A stretch of DNA of 64,000 nt from Oscillatoriophycideae cyanobacterium NC_groundwater_1537_Pr4_S-0.65um_50_18 (GTDB lineage: Bacteria; Cyanobacteriota; Cyanobacteriia; Elainellales; Elainellaceae). This document shows positions 51,449 to 61,304 of this stretch, piece after piece. The DNA lies in NCBI GenBank assembly GCA_016208305.1, contig JACQYI010000054.1, forward strand, positions 246,749 through 310,748, written 5' to 3'. The notes beneath the pieces were generated by a model. It was not told where the DNA came from. It saw nothing but the letters and a program-made list of their open reading frames with translations, and searched no databases. Each line of letters opens with the position of its first letter. Within the stretch, counting starts at the first letter, position 1. Position numbers and translations under genes: made by a program.

Positions 51449-52516
51449 CTAGGTTGCAGTTTCGCTAATTTTGGCAATTGCTGCCACCGGGCCGCCCCCC
51501 GCTGGGCCTTGATGCTCACTGCCGCCAGACACATACACCATTGGGTCTTGTACCACTGATGCAATCACGGCTCCCACGACGGCACGCGCCATGCGGGTAT
51601 GGTTGATATCTGAGTCATCCAGCATGGTATGTCGTCGCCCCAAAATCAAGCCCGATGGATCGGCTTCTGCCTTGGCAAACACATTAACAATGTCCGATCG
51701 CCCTTGTCCCGTTTGCGCGATCGCCTGCTGCACAGCTTCTACATCCAGGGCATGACGCATGGTGGCATGGTGAATCACGTAATCGCTGGCAGAATGCGCT
51801 GCATTGCCCAAGACCAAGATTTCGCAGTTTCGCAGCTCGACGCCTGCCGAGGTGGAAGCCACCGCAGAGTAAAGATCATAGTTGGCACAAATATCAGCCT
51901 GAGTCAGGCGATCGCGATCGACTTCTCCTAGGGCAATCGCCACTCCCAATGCCGCCGCTCCGCGTGAATAGGCCATCGATTGGTAGCTGCTTTGTGCCAG
52001 GGTACCCACCTCTGAAGCCATTACCAAGGGACATTTGATCTGGACAAAATGCACATCGGCTTTAGCTAACCCAGCCTCAGCGATCGCCGCCTGAACCCCC
52101 TCTGCCACAACATCAACCATCGCTAAGGTGCCAATCTGCTGGGGCAAAAAGGTTGGCGTATGACGAACGCCCAGCACCAAACCCCAGTGGCGCGGCTCCT
52201 CTAGCGGGACGGCCTCGCGGGTGAACACAGTCAAATGAGGACTCAAAACGCCTTCAGTGCCGCCTGACATGACATAAACAATAGAGTCAGCGCTAGCCGG
52301 ATCGAGTCCTGCCTGACTATACAGAGCCTTGAGATATGTCTTCAGAGTTTGCACAGCAAACCCGCGCGTAAAATCATTAACGCATCCGTTCCCTTCCGTT
52401 TTGCCCAAAATCGCCACAATTTTTGTGGGATCTAGACTTTGATTTTGAATCAGCGCAGCCATTGCAGTCAGGTCATCTGGGCTGCCCTGTGGCACTTTAA
52501 ATAGCTTAATTTTCAT
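51449..52516 (-). CDS. Cyanuric acid amidohydrolase/barbiturase-family ring-opening enzyme
   Basis: 355 residues, three-fold pseudo-repeat toblerone fold. Each third brings a Lys and a Ser: K39 (GKTEGNG) with S84 (MSGGTEG); K161 (VQIKCPLV) with the Ser of ASTSAGVE (about 223); K282 (VFAKAEADPSG) with S330 (YVSGGSEHQGPAGG). All three Lys and Ser dyads of the AtzD/TrzD/barbiturase family are present. The family hydrolyses cyclic imides: cyanuric acid to carboxybiuret or barbiturate to ureidomalonate. The choice of substrate cannot be made here. It starts at ATG 52516. A GntR regulator is divergent. Confidence 0.9.
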   Translation of the reverse strand: MKIKLFKVPQGSPDDLTAMAALIQNQSLDPTKIVAILGKTEGNGCVNDFTRGFAVQTLKTYLKALYSQAGLDPASADSIVYVMSGGTEGVLSPHLTVFTREAVPLEEPRHWGLVLGVRHTPTFLPQQIGTLAMVDVVAEGVQAAIAEAGLAKADVHFVQIKCPLVMASEVGTLAQSSYQSMAYSRGAAALGVAIALGEVDRDRLTQADICANYDLYSAVASTSAGVELRNCEILVLGNAAHSASDYVIHHATMRHALDVEAVQQAIAQTGQGRSDIVNVFAKAEADPSGLILGRRHTMLDDSDINHTRMARAVVGAVIASVVQDPMVYVSGGSEHQGPAGGGPVAAIAKISETAT

Positions 52517-52877
52517 AGAAGAAATTGAAGAGATAGGCGATCGTCATTCCAGTTGCATACAAAGCATGAAATAATCAAGAGTCCGAAGGATATTCAGTCT
52601 AGAGAATATTGTCTCCGGAATCATTTCTTTCAGATCATGCCAGGGTGGTTTCTACTTCGTTAATGGGTGTCATTCTGATTTCGCTGGCGGCATCCTTATT
52701 TTTTGACCTGATCCCAAAAGCGGGGCGATAGAGAGTCCAGCACTTAAAGTCCAGCAATTCACTACTAGAATTGCAGTAGTTTTCAGTAAAGGCTTATTCT
52801 GATAAGTCCTATGCTGGAATGCTGCCAAAGGTTGGGGCAGCCGCTCAGTTACATGCCAGAGCACCGTGGAGGCTTCG
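52517..52877. promoter_or_regulatory. Divergent regulatory spacer, amidohydrolase/GntR
   Basis: 361 bp between two divergent starts (minus 52516 and plus 52878). Repeated AGTCCAGCA motifs occur near 52734 and 52749. A GGAGG site lies directly upstream of the GntR ATG. No clear operator palindrome was found. Confidence 0.4.
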
Positions 52878-53873
52878 ATGGTTCGGTTTCATATTCAACC
52901 GGATAGCGATATCCCTGCATCTTCGCAGCTTTATAGTCAAATTCGCTTTGCGATCGCCTCTCGTCAGTATCCACCGGGGCATCGCTTGCCGAGCACTCGG
53001 CAGCTGGCGATGGAGACTGGGCTGCACCGCAACACCATTAGCAAGGTTTATCGCCAGCTTGAAGAAGATGGTATTGTCGATGCGCAGGCGGGTTCTGGCA
53101 TTTACGTGCGGGCACAGGGAGATGAAGGTGGCAGCGCCAAGGGACGATCGCCCTCGCCCATTATGGATCAGCACCCTGAAGCCCATAAGCTGGTGCAGCG
53201 CAGCCTGGATGAGCTGTTGGGGCAAGGCTGTTCGCTGACCCAAGCGCGGGAGCTGTTTCTGGCAGAAATTGATTGGCGACTGCGGTGTAGCGCCCGCGTG
53301 CTGGTAACGGTGCCGACGCAAGACATTGGCGTAGGAGAGCTGATGGTGCAGGAGCTAGAGCAGGCGCTCAATATTCCAGTGCAGCTTGTGCCTATGGAAG
53401 AGCTGGCTCAGGTCTTGGATCAGGCGCGATCGGGCACAGTTGTGACCAGCCGCTATTTCATTGGAGAAGCAGAGGCGATCGCCTCTCCCAAATCTGTACG
53501 GGTCATTCCGATCGACATTTATGACTATGCTCAAGAGATTCAAAAGCTGTTAAAGCTGCCCAAAGATAGCTGCTTAGGGTTAGTGAGTCTCAGCCCTGGC
53601 ATCCTGAGAGCTTCGGAGGTGATTGTCTACAGTCTGCGGGGCGAAAGCTTGCTGATTATGACGGCACAGGCCAACGACAACTATCGCTTAAATGCGATCG
53701 TCCGTAGCGCCCAGACGGTCTTTAGCTTCGATCAGGTGAGCTGTAGTGCGGTTAAGGCAGCGGTTAGCGTTGCCAGAGATGATCTGATTCGTGCCCCCAA
53801 TCTGATCTGCTGCGAAAACTATATTGGGGCAAAGTCGATTAGCCTACTAAAGCGCGAACTAGGGCTGGAGTAG
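52878..53873 (+). CDS. GntR-family transcriptional regulator
   Basis: About 331 residues. N-terminal winged helix: SQLYSQIRFAIASRQYPPGHRLPSTRQLA plus GLHRNTISKVYRQLEEDG. The C-terminal part (~240 residues; INIPVQLVPMEELAQVL-like blocks and EVIVYSLRGESLLIMTAQ) is not an aminotransferase, FadR or UTRA domain I recognise. The ATG at 52878 has GGAGG six bases upstream; the GTG at 52866 is less good. The divergent partner suggests control of the amidohydrolase operon (inference). Confidence 0.85.
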   Translation: MVRFHIQPDSDIPASSQLYSQIRFAIASRQYPPGHRLPSTRQLAMETGLHRNTISKVYRQLEEDGIVDAQAGSGIYVRAQGDEGGSAKGRSPSPIMDQHPEAHKLVQRSLDELLGQGCSLTQARELFLAEIDWRLRCSARVLVTVPTQDIGVGELMVQELEQALNIPVQLVPMEELAQVLDQARSGTVVTSRYFIGEAEAIASPKSVRVIPIDIYDYAQEIQKLLKLPKDSCLGLVSLSPGILRASEVIVYSLRGESLLIMTAQANDNYRLNAIVRSAQTVFSFDQVSCSAVKAAVSVARDDLIRAPNLICCENYIGAKSISLLKRELGLE

Positions 53874-53896
53874 CGGCTCCAGCCCTACAGGACTCC

Positions 53897-54781
53897 TTAA
53901 CCGATCGCCTGTAGCGGCTGCAAAAACTGCCGTATCTGCCGGAGATAGGTTTCTGCATCCTCTAGCATCGGGAAATGGGCAGTATTGTCTATGACCACTT
54001 GCTGCACGCGATCGTTCAGTGCTGCTGCCCGTCGCCCCAGCTCGGCAGGAATAATCTGGTCATATTCTCCAGAAATTAGCAGCGTTGGGACAGGCAGCTG
54101 GGAAAATTCTTGGGGCATTTCCTCAGCGGCTTTTTGGCTAACGGCTGTGTAGACGGTACCCAAAGCCGCCTCATAATCTGCCGTGACAAAATCCTCAAGG
54201 AACGCTTTTCGTGCCGCTCCCGAAATGGGACGCCGCAAAAACCGCGTCATGAACATCCGATCAGCTCCCGGAATAGCGGTCAGCCAGTTGGGACGAAAGC
54301 CCACAACATACTTGCTGGCTTGATGAAAGAGCTTAAACGATCGCGCCTCGTACTCAAAAATACCGCTACAAGTCAAAACGGCTCGCTCTACACGCTCAGG
54401 GTAGCGATTGATAAACAAGACGGCGATCGATGCTCCGGTTGAATGGGCGTTGAGAAACACCCGCTTTAGATTAAGTGCATCTAGCAGGAGCGCCAAATCA
54501 TCGGCGTAGCCCTCTAGCTCATAGCCTAAGGCTGCCACCTCTGGCGGGATGGGGCGAGGCAGGAGCGATCGCCCAAATCCTCGCAAATCGTATAACAGGC
54601 AGTCAAACTGGTCAGAAAGCGCCTGCGCCGTACTTTCCCAGTAGCGCGTAGACCCTGCCCAACCGTGAATAAAGACTAAAGTAGGCTTGCTAGAAACGGG
54701 ATTCCCGTTTGAATCGAACTGATCTGAGGTGCTGATCCATTCATAATAGTGATCAACACCACGCAGGTTAATGTAAGGCAT
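53897..54781 (-). CDS. Alpha/beta hydrolase
   Basis: 294 residues. HGWAGSTRYWESTAQALSD oxyanion strand, nucleophile elbow in NAHSTGASIAVLF (Ser; A-H-S-T-G, a variant of G-x-S-x-G), Asp in ISGEYDQIIPAE, His in IDNTAHFPMLE. The substrate is not predictable. The ATG directly follows the clpX stop codon with no gap, so it is translationally coupled to clpX; the pairing is common in cyanobacteria. Confidence 0.9.
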   Translation of the reverse strand: MPYINLRGVDHYYEWISTSDQFDSNGNPVSSKPTLVFIHGWAGSTRYWESTAQALSDQFDCLLYDLRGFGRSLLPRPIPPEVAALGYELEGYADDLALLLDALNLKRVFLNAHSTGASIAVLFINRYPERVERAVLTCSGIFEYEARSFKLFHQASKYVVGFRPNWLTAIPGADRMFMTRFLRRPISGAARKAFLEDFVTADYEAALGTVYTAVSQKAAEEMPQEFSQLPVPTLLISGEYDQIIPAELGRRAAALNDRVQQVVIDNTAHFPMLEDAETYLRQIRQFLQPLQAIG

Positions 54782-56119
54782 TTAGGCAGATTCTGGTTTC
54801 GGTAGCGAAGAAGGATGAACCAACAGCTCGGCTGTCGATCGCTTCTCTACCATCTCACGAGTGATGGCACAGCGGGTGACATCCTTGCGAGAGGGCAACT
54901 CATACATGACATCTAGCATGAGTTCTTCTACAATGCTCCGCAGCGCTCTTGCTCCCGTCTTACGGCGGTAGGCTTCTTTGGCGATCGCCCGCACTGCATC
55001 GGGCTTAAACTCAAGCTGCACGTTATCCATCCGCATCAGCTTCTGGTACTGCTTCACCAAGGCGTTCCGGGGTTCCGTCAGAATTTCAGCGAGAGCATCT
55101 TCATCTAGAGGATCGACGACTGCCATCACAGGCACCCGGCCAATGAATTCTGGAATCATGCCAAATTTCACCAAGTCATCCGGCTCCATGTGCTTCAACA
55201 CATCTGCCGCCCGCTTTTCTTTCGGCTGACTTTCTCCAGGCTGGACAAACCCCATCGATTTTTTGCCCATCCGCTGCTCTACAGCCTTGTCCAAGCCAAC
55301 AAACGCTCCCCCGCAGATGAACAGGATGTTACTAGTGTCAATCTGAATACAGTCTTGGTAAGGATGCTTACGCCCACCCTGAGGCGGCACATTAGCCACT
55401 GTGCCCTCTAGCATTTTGAGTAGAGCTTGCTGCACCCCCTCTCCTGAGACATCTCGTGTAATTGAGGGATTCTCGCTCTTGCGGGCAATTTTATCGATTT
55501 CATCAATATAGATAATGCCGCGCTGAGCGACTTCTACATCCAGATCGGCAACTTGCAGCAGCCGCAGCAAGATATTTTCCACATCTTCGCCCACATAGCC
55601 CGCCTCGGTTAGCGTTGTGGCATCTGCAACGGCAAAGGGCACATCCAGCATTTCTGCCAGGGTTTGTGCCAGCAGCGTTTTGCCGCAACCCGTTGGCCCA
55701 ATCAGCAAAATATTCGATTTTTGCAGCTCAACGGTATCGTCTGTCTTTGCCGCTCCTTTGGACTGGACAAAGCTCAGCCGTTTGTAATGGTTGTAGACGG
55801 CAACTGAAAGCACTTTCTTGGCTTCATCTTGCCCAATGACGTTCTCATCTAGATGCTTTTTAATTTCCCGAGGTTTGGGAATTTGATTCATCGACAAACT
55901 AGACGATCGCGCCGGACGTTTCTCTGAATGAGCCTCACGCCGGGCTGAGGGCTGAGGCACAGTTGCACTTGAGTCAAACAACTCCTCATCCAAGATTTCA
56001 TTGCAGAGGTCAACGCATTCGTCACAGATATAGACACCAGGCCCAGCAATGAGCTTGCGAACTTGTTCCTGCGACTTGCCACAGAATGAGCATTTGAGAT
56101 GGGAGTCATACTTAGACAT
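54782..56119 (-). CDS. clpX: ATP-dependent Clp protease ATPase subunit ClpX
   Basis: 445 residues. N-terminal zinc-binding domain: [11 protein letters not shown] and CDECVDLC; then an unconserved Ser-rich linker; AAA+ core with [28 protein letters not shown] and an [13 protein letters not shown] sensor-II region. The ClpP-docking IGF loop is seen as [16 protein letters not shown] sequence but not exactly matched. It unfolds tagged substrates and feeds ClpP. It lies 9 bp after clpP; part of tig-clpP-clpX. Confidence 0.97.
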   Translation of the reverse strand: MSKYDSHLKCSFCGKSQEQVRKLIAGPGVYICDECVDLCNEILDEELFDSSATVPQPSARREAHSEKRPARSSSLSMNQIPKPREIKKHLDENVIGQDEAKKVLSVAVYNHYKRLSFVQSKGAAKTDDTVELQKSNILLIGPTGCGKTLLAQTLAEMLDVPFAVADATTLTEAGYVGEDVENILLRLLQVADLDVEVAQRGIIYIDEIDKIARKSENPSITRDVSGEGVQQALLKMLEGTVANVPPQGGRKHPYQDCIQIDTSNILFICGGAFVGLDKAVEQRMGKKSMGFVQPGESQPKEKRAADVLKHMEPDDLVKFGMIPEFIGRVPVMAVVDPLDEDALAEILTEPRNALVKQYQKLMRMDNVQLEFKPDAVRAIAKEAYRRKTGARALRSIVEELMLDVMYELPSRKDVTRCAITREMVEKRSTAELLVHPSSLPKPESA

Positions 56120-56128
56120 ATTCGCCCC

Positions 56129-56842
56129 TTACTTGACTGCGGTAATAGACTCTCCGGGCATGGGCAGGTTTTGGCGAACCACAACTTGGTCAATCAGACC
56201 ATAGTTTTTCGCTTCCTCTGCGGACATGAAAAAATCGCGCTCGGTATCTGCCTCGATTTTCTCAAGCGGCTGCTCTGTATGATAAGCCAACAATTCATTC
56301 AGCGTCCGCTTCAGATACAGAATTTCTTTGGCCTGAATTTCAATATCTACGGCCTGACCCTGCGCTCCGCCCGAAGGCTGGTGAATCATAATACGAGAGC
56401 TGGGCAGAGATAACCGCTTCCCGGCTGCCCCTGCCGCCAGCAAAAAGGCACCCATGCTTGCTGCAAGGCCGTAACAAATGGTAACGATGTCAGGGCGAAC
56501 CTGCTGCATGGTGTCGTAGATGGCCAAACCCGCCGTTACCGAGCCTCCTGGAGAGTTGATATAGAGCTGGATGTCTCTCTCTGGATCTTCTGCATCCAAA
56601 AATAAAAGTTGGGCAATGATCGAATCTGCGACGGTGTCATCTACAGGCGTTCCCAGAAAGACAATTCGCTCCCGCAGCAGCCGAGAGTAAATGTCAAACG
56701 CCCGTTCTCCTCTGCCGGATTGCTCGACCACCATAGGCACAACTGCCTCGGTGCTACGGGCAACGGACTGATTCAGACTCCTAGGGAACAGAAACTGCGC
56801 CGAGGATTGAGGATCAGAAAAGGAAGGTTGAGAATTTGGCAT
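56129..56842 (-). CDS. clpP: ATP-dependent Clp protease proteolytic subunit ClpP
   Basis: 237 residues. Catalytic Ser in [15 protein letters not shown], His in [12 protein letters not shown], and Asp in the C-terminal [19 protein letters not shown]. The N-terminal ~45 residues are a variable head ([15 protein letters not shown]). Start 56842 is chosen because the extra 28 residues of the longer frame lack family likeness. Cyanobacteria have several clpP; this one is the tig- and clpX-linked copy (often called clpP2). Confidence 0.94.
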   Translation of the reverse strand: MPNSQPSFSDPQSSAQFLFPRSLNQSVARSTEAVVPMVVEQSGRGERAFDIYSRLLRERIVFLGTPVDDTVADSIIAQLLFLDAEDPERDIQLYINSPGGSVTAGLAIYDTMQQVRPDIVTICYGLAASMGAFLLAAGAAGKRLSLPSSRIMIHQPSGGAQGQAVDIEIQAKEILYLKRTLNELLAYHTEQPLEKIEADTERDFFMSAEEAKNYGLIDQVVVRQNLPMPGESITAVK

Positions 56843-57071
56843 AAATCTAAAGAGAAGATAAACGGAACGAATATCACACAAGGTTTGCACGCTTATTTGA
56901 TCATTATGCCTTAACTGCACAGGCACTAGTGAAATCTAGCAATTTCCTCTGCCTTAAGGCATTTAAGGCATCTGATCTAAAACATCTCAATTTGGCCAAC
57001 CAGAGAGAGTCATTCCGCTGAGAGTATCCATCCTGACTATCGTTCAAAATCGCTCAAAGCCGAGGCTTATC

Positions 57072-58625
57072 TTACGACTTTGTTGATTTGCCTTTTTTTG
57101 TAGGAGCGGGAGAAACAGGTGCAGCCTTAGCCTCAGGTGCCTCAGCTTTAGGTGCTTCAGCCTCAGGTGCCTCGGCTGCTGTTGCTTCAGGCTCAGTGCT
57201 AGTTTCTTCGATCGTCTCTGCACTCACATCCAGCGTGGCTTCTGATGCATCTGCTTCTAGAACTTCCTCGATCGCCACTTCCTCCTCTGCGGGCTTCAGG
57301 CTGCCTTCAGGCACGAGTTCCAAAGTCGCCTCAGCTTCTAGCCAGTCTAGAATTTTGTCTCGCAGCAGATCATCTTCGATCGCCTGACGAAGACGATTCT
57401 CATCAATATCCTTCTGATCAGACATTTCGGCCAGGACTTCATCCACTTTTGTAGCCACTTCTTCGGGCGTGACCTGGATCGATTCCGTCTTGGCAACTTC
57501 TCCTAGAGCCAGCGTCCGCTGGAGGCGCAAGATTGCTTCGGGTCTAGCTTGCTCCCGCAGCATCGACACAATTTCGTTTGTGAAGGTTTTACGGATATCA
57601 AGCCCTTGCTGACTCAAACGCATGGCGGTTTGGGTGATAGAAAAATCAACCTCTTGCTTAACCAGCGTCTCAGGTAGCTCAGCCTCTAGATACTTGACTA
57701 GCTCATTGAGCAGAGCCTCTTGCTTGTTGCTTTTGGTCTTGGCATCTGCCTCATCCTGGTAACGCTTCTCTAGAGAGGCTCGCAGCTCTGCCAAAGTTTC
57801 AAATTCGCTGACATCCTGGGCAAAATCATCATCCAGCTCAGGCAGCTCACGGGTTTTTAGGTCTTTTAGGGTAATGGTGAAGACTGCGGGCTTGCCTGCC
57901 AAATCTTCTTGGGCGTAGGGATCAGGAAACGTGACGGCGATGTCTTTAGTCTCGCCCGCAGCCATGCCAATAATGCCCTCAATAAAGCCTGGGATGAAGC
58001 CACCTTCTGAGAGTTCAATTTCAAAGTCTTGAGCACTGCCTCCCGGAATCTCGGCGGGTTCTTCTTCGCCTTCGGCTGCTTCTGCTAAACGTCCGGCAAA
58101 GTCGATGGTTGCGACATCGTCGGCTTGAGCTGCACGACCTTCTACAGGCACTAAGGTCGAGGATCGCTTGCGATAATCTTCCAGCACCTGATCAACCCGC
58201 TCTGGGTCATATTTCACTTCTTCGGCTTTTGCCTCTAACCCTTTGTACTGGCTGAGCTTGACTTCGGGAGCCACATCTACCGCCGCCTGAAATTTTAAAG
58301 CTGTACCTGGCTCAAACTGCACCACCAGCTCATCAAACGAAGAGCGAAGTTGGGGAGCGCCGATCGCCTCAATTTTCTCTTGCTCTAAAGCTTTTTGAAT
58401 GCCATCCTGAATCAGATCTTCTACGGCAGTCGCTTTGATTCGGAGGGAGCCAAACCGTTGAATCAGCACCTGACGGGGCACTTTGCCTTTGCGAAACCCA
58501 GGAATATCGGCAAACCGAGTTAGCTCTTTTAGAGCTTTTTCGTAAGCTTGCTTCGACATCTCAGAGGGAATCTCAATTTCTAGACCAATTTGGCTAGCGG
58601 GTAATTTTTCCTGGGTAACTTTCAT
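57072..58625 (-). CDS. tig: Trigger factor
   Basis: 517 residues, longer than the ~430-480 usual. Ribosome-binding loop with the signature GFRKGKVPRQVL near residue 41. The middle PPIase-like domain (VATIDFAGRLAEAAEGEEE; GFIPGFIEGIIGMAAGET). The C-terminal helical arms, then a low-complexity tail with Ala/Glu/Pro repeats (EAPEAEAPKAEAPEA) ending in KKGKSTKS. A ribosome-associated chaperone. First gene of tig-clpP-clpX; the 435-bp divergent spacer to asd contains its promoter. Confidence 0.96.
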   Translation of the reverse strand: MKVTQEKLPASQIGLEIEIPSEMSKQAYEKALKELTRFADIPGFRKGKVPRQVLIQRFGSLRIKATAVEDLIQDGIQKALEQEKIEAIGAPQLRSSFDELVVQFEPGTALKFQAAVDVAPEVKLSQYKGLEAKAEEVKYDPERVDQVLEDYRKRSSTLVPVEGRAAQADDVATIDFAGRLAEAAEGEEEPAEIPGGSAQDFEIELSEGGFIPGFIEGIIGMAAGETKDIAVTFPDPYAQEDLAGKPAVFTITLKDLKTRELPELDDDFAQDVSEFETLAELRASLEKRYQDEADAKTKSNKQEALLNELVKYLEAELPETLVKQEVDFSITQTAMRLSQQGLDIRKTFTNEIVSMLREQARPEAILRLQRTLALGEVAKTESIQVTPEEVATKVDEVLAEMSDQKDIDENRLRQAIEDDLLRDKILDWLEAEATLELVPEGSLKPAEEEVAIEEVLEADASEATLDVSAETIEETSTEPEATAAEAPEAEAPKAEAPEAKAAPVSPAPTKKGKSTKS

Positions 58626-59060
58626 CGCAATTCTCGTCGCAGGTTAAATAGGCTGCTAAGCAAACTATCCAGAAATGGATAGCTATGCTGAATAAACTGG
58701 AAGAAGACTCAGCTTTGCCGCAATTAGTTATGTTAGCTGATTCTGACTCTAACGAAAGCTAGACCGCAGTAAATCTCATCAACTTCTAACGTCACAGGGG
58801 GGCATCAGGCTGCTGAAATTACAGCCTCTAGACCCATAACATTTCAGCTCATAACATTTCTAGCTATGGTAAGGTTGGCTATGATGACAGTGAAATTTAA
58901 ATGAGAGTGAGACCCAATTAGGTAGCGTAATTTTTTAGAATTCTGCCTGTTGGTCGCTGCGATCGCTCTACCCCATAGGCATTCGCTTCAGAACCTGAGC
59001 ATAGACAACCTGAGCGTACACACAAAGCATTTATGATGAGACCGACTGGAGGAAATTAGC
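58626..59060. promoter_or_regulatory. Divergent spacer tig/asd
   Basis: 435 bp between divergent starts. GGAGGAAA precedes the asd TTG. The part near 58900-58930 (CCCAATTAGGTAGCGTAATT) is AT-rich and may contain a promoter; no operator motif is recognised. Confidence 0.4.
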
Positions 59061-60107
59061 TTGCCCCGACCTTACCGAGTTGCCATTTTGGGAGCGACAG
59101 GTGCTGTTGGCACTGAGCTACTCAGCATTTTGGAACAGCGCCATTTTCCCGTTGCAGAACTGAAGCTCTTGGCTTCTCCTCGTTCTGCCGGACAGCGTCT
59201 AAAGTTTTCAGGCGAAGATTTGACGGTTGAGGCTTTGGGCGATCGCGCCTTTAAAGACATCGATCTGGTCTTGGCTTCTGCGGGAGGGTCTGTTTCAAAA
59301 GCTTGGGCGGCTAAGGCTGTCGAGGCAGGGGCGGTTGTCATTGATAACTCCAGTGCTTTCCGGATGGATGAGCAGGTTCCCCTCGTGATTCCTGAAGTGA
59401 ATCCTGAGGCGGCGATCGCCCATCGCGGTATTATTGCCAACCCGAACTGCACGACCATCCTAATGGCGGTTGCCATCTATCCCCTGCATCAAATTCAGCC
59501 CATTCGCCGGATTGTGGCTGCAACCTACCAGTCGGCAAGTGGGGCAGGTGCGCGGGCGATGGAAGAAGTGAAAACTCAAGCCTTGGCTATTCTTCAGGGG
59601 CAAAAACCTCAGACGGATATCTTTCCCTACCCTTTGGCGTTCAATCTTTTCCCTCACAACACTAAACTCAATGATTTGGGATATTGTGAGGAGGAAATGA
59701 AGATGGTGAATGAGACACGCAAGATTTTTGGGGTGCCCGATCTGCGAATTACACCTACCTGTATTCGGGTTCCTGTATTGCGCGCCCATTCAGAAGCCAT
59801 TAATCTAGAGTTTGACCAACCTTTTAGTCCTGCACAAGCGCGACAGGCTCTCAGCCAAGCACCCGGAGTGCGGATCGTTGAAGACTGGCAAGCAAACTAT
59901 TTCCCCATGCCGATGGAAGCGAGCGGAGGAGATGATGTGCTAGTAGGGCGCATCCGCCAAGATATTTCCAATCCGAATGGTCTAGAACTTTGGCTGAGTG
60001 GTGATCAGATCCGCAAAGGTGCCGCTCTCAACGCCGTTCAAATTGCTGAACTGCTTGCCAACCAGGATTTGATTCGCCCAGCTCAGGCGGCTGTTGCTGC
60101 CCAGTAG
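59061..60107 (+). CDS. asd: Aspartate-semialdehyde dehydrogenase
   Basis: 348 residues. NADP loop GATGAVGTELLSIL, catalytic Cys in IIANPNCTTILM, and RIRQDISNPNGLELWLSGDQIRKGAALNAVQ near the C-terminus (substrate/dimer). It reduces beta-aspartyl phosphate, the branch to lysine/DAP, threonine and methionine. TTG start, eight bases behind GGAGG. First of the conserved asd-dapA-rnj order. Confidence 0.97.
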   Translation: MPRPYRVAILGATGAVGTELLSILEQRHFPVAELKLLASPRSAGQRLKFSGEDLTVEALGDRAFKDIDLVLASAGGSVSKAWAAKAVEAGAVVIDNSSAFRMDEQVPLVIPEVNPEAAIAHRGIIANPNCTTILMAVAIYPLHQIQPIRRIVAATYQSASGAGARAMEEVKTQALAILQGQKPQTDIFPYPLAFNLFPHNTKLNDLGYCEEEMKMVNETRKIFGVPDLRITPTCIRVPVLRAHSEAINLEFDQPFSPAQARQALSQAPGVRIVEDWQANYFPMPMEASGGDDVLVGRIRQDISNPNGLELWLSGDQIRKGAALNAVQIAELLANQDLIRPAQAAVAAQ

Positions 60108-60132
60108 AGTACGAATGAGGAGTGAGTAGAGT

Positions 60133-61038
60133 GTGACGAGTTTTGGACGTGTTTCGACAGCTTTGATCACGCCGTTTAAGGAAGATGGCAGCGTTAACTA
60201 TGACGTTGCTGAAAAGCTGGCGGCCTATCTAGTGGCAAACGGCACAGATACGCTGGTAGTCTGTGGCACGACGGGCGAGTCGCCTACCCTAAGCTGGGAT
60301 GAGGAATTTCACTTGTTTCAGGTGGTGCAAGGGGCGATCGCCGGAAAAGCTAAAGTAATTGCTGGGGCAGGATCTAACTCAACTGAGGAAGCAATTGCTG
60401 CCACACAGAAAGCAAGTAAGCTACAATTAGATGGAACGCTGCAAGTCGTTCCTTATTACAATAAGCCTCCCCAAGGAGGTCTGTATAAGCACTTCCGAGC
60501 AATTGCAGAAGCGGCTCCCGAAATGCCGTTGATGCTTTACAATATTCCTGGACGTACAGGCCAAAACCTGTTGCCAGAGACAGTGGCTCGTCTAGCGGAG
60601 ATTCCTAACATCGTCGCCATCAAAGAGGCTAGCGGTAGCCTAGATCAAGTCAGTCAGGTCAGATGCTTAACTCCACCTGAGTTTGACATTTATTCTGGAG
60701 ATGATTCTCTCACCCTTCCTATGCTTGCTGTAGGAGCCTGCGGCGTTGTCAGTGTAGCCAGTCATTTGGTGGGTCAGCGTTTGCAGCAAATGATTCAGGC
60801 TTTCGAGCAGGGGCAAGTGCAGTCTGCTACTCAAACTCATCTTCAGCTCTTTCCTTTATTTAAGGCGCTGTTTGCGACAACCAATCCCATCCCTCTGAAG
60901 GCGGCTCTGAGGCTGCAAGGGTGGCAAGTTGGCTCTACGCGGCTGCCGCTTGAAGATGATTCAAGCCATTTTACTCTAGCCCTTGAGGCAGTAATGGCAA
61001 ATCTGGGATTACTAGAAGCAACGCAAGCTGCTTCGTAG
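60133..61038 (+). CDS. dapA: 4-hydroxy-tetrahydrodipicolinate synthase
   Basis: 301 residues, (beta/alpha)8 aldolase. Lysine in [12 protein letters not shown] forms the Schiff base with pyruvate; [15 protein letters not shown] is the family's Thr/Glu loop; YNIPGRTG carries the catalytic Tyr. GTG start, 25 bp after asd. It makes the DAP for peptidoglycan and lysine. Confidence 0.97.
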   Translation: MTSFGRVSTALITPFKEDGSVNYDVAEKLAAYLVANGTDTLVVCGTTGESPTLSWDEEFHLFQVVQGAIAGKAKVIAGAGSNSTEEAIAATQKASKLQLDGTLQVVPYYNKPPQGGLYKHFRAIAEAAPEMPLMLYNIPGRTGQNLLPETVARLAEIPNIVAIKEASGSLDQVSQVRCLTPPEFDIYSGDDSLTLPMLAVGACGVVSVASHLVGQRLQQMIQAFEQGQVQSATQTHLQLFPLFKALFATTNPIPLKAALRLQGWQVGSTRLPLEDDSSHFTLALEAVMANLGLLEATQAAS

Positions 61039-61304
61039 GGCAGCGTTAGCGAATGTAGCGATCGCTCAACCACAGATTTCTAGACAACTGAATATTTCTC
61101 TCTTCTCAGCGCTGAGCCATAGATCGTGGTAGCTAGGGTCATTTGCTTTAGAAGCTTTACCTCTTTAGATGTTCTATCTATGGTCGCTCAGCTCATTGTT
61201 CATTCCTTACTTAATTCTTCTCAAATCTATTGCTAAATTCTACTTCTCACCCCATCAGCCTCAAAAACAAAGTTTCTACACCCCTTAACGAGACAAGGAC
61301 ACAC

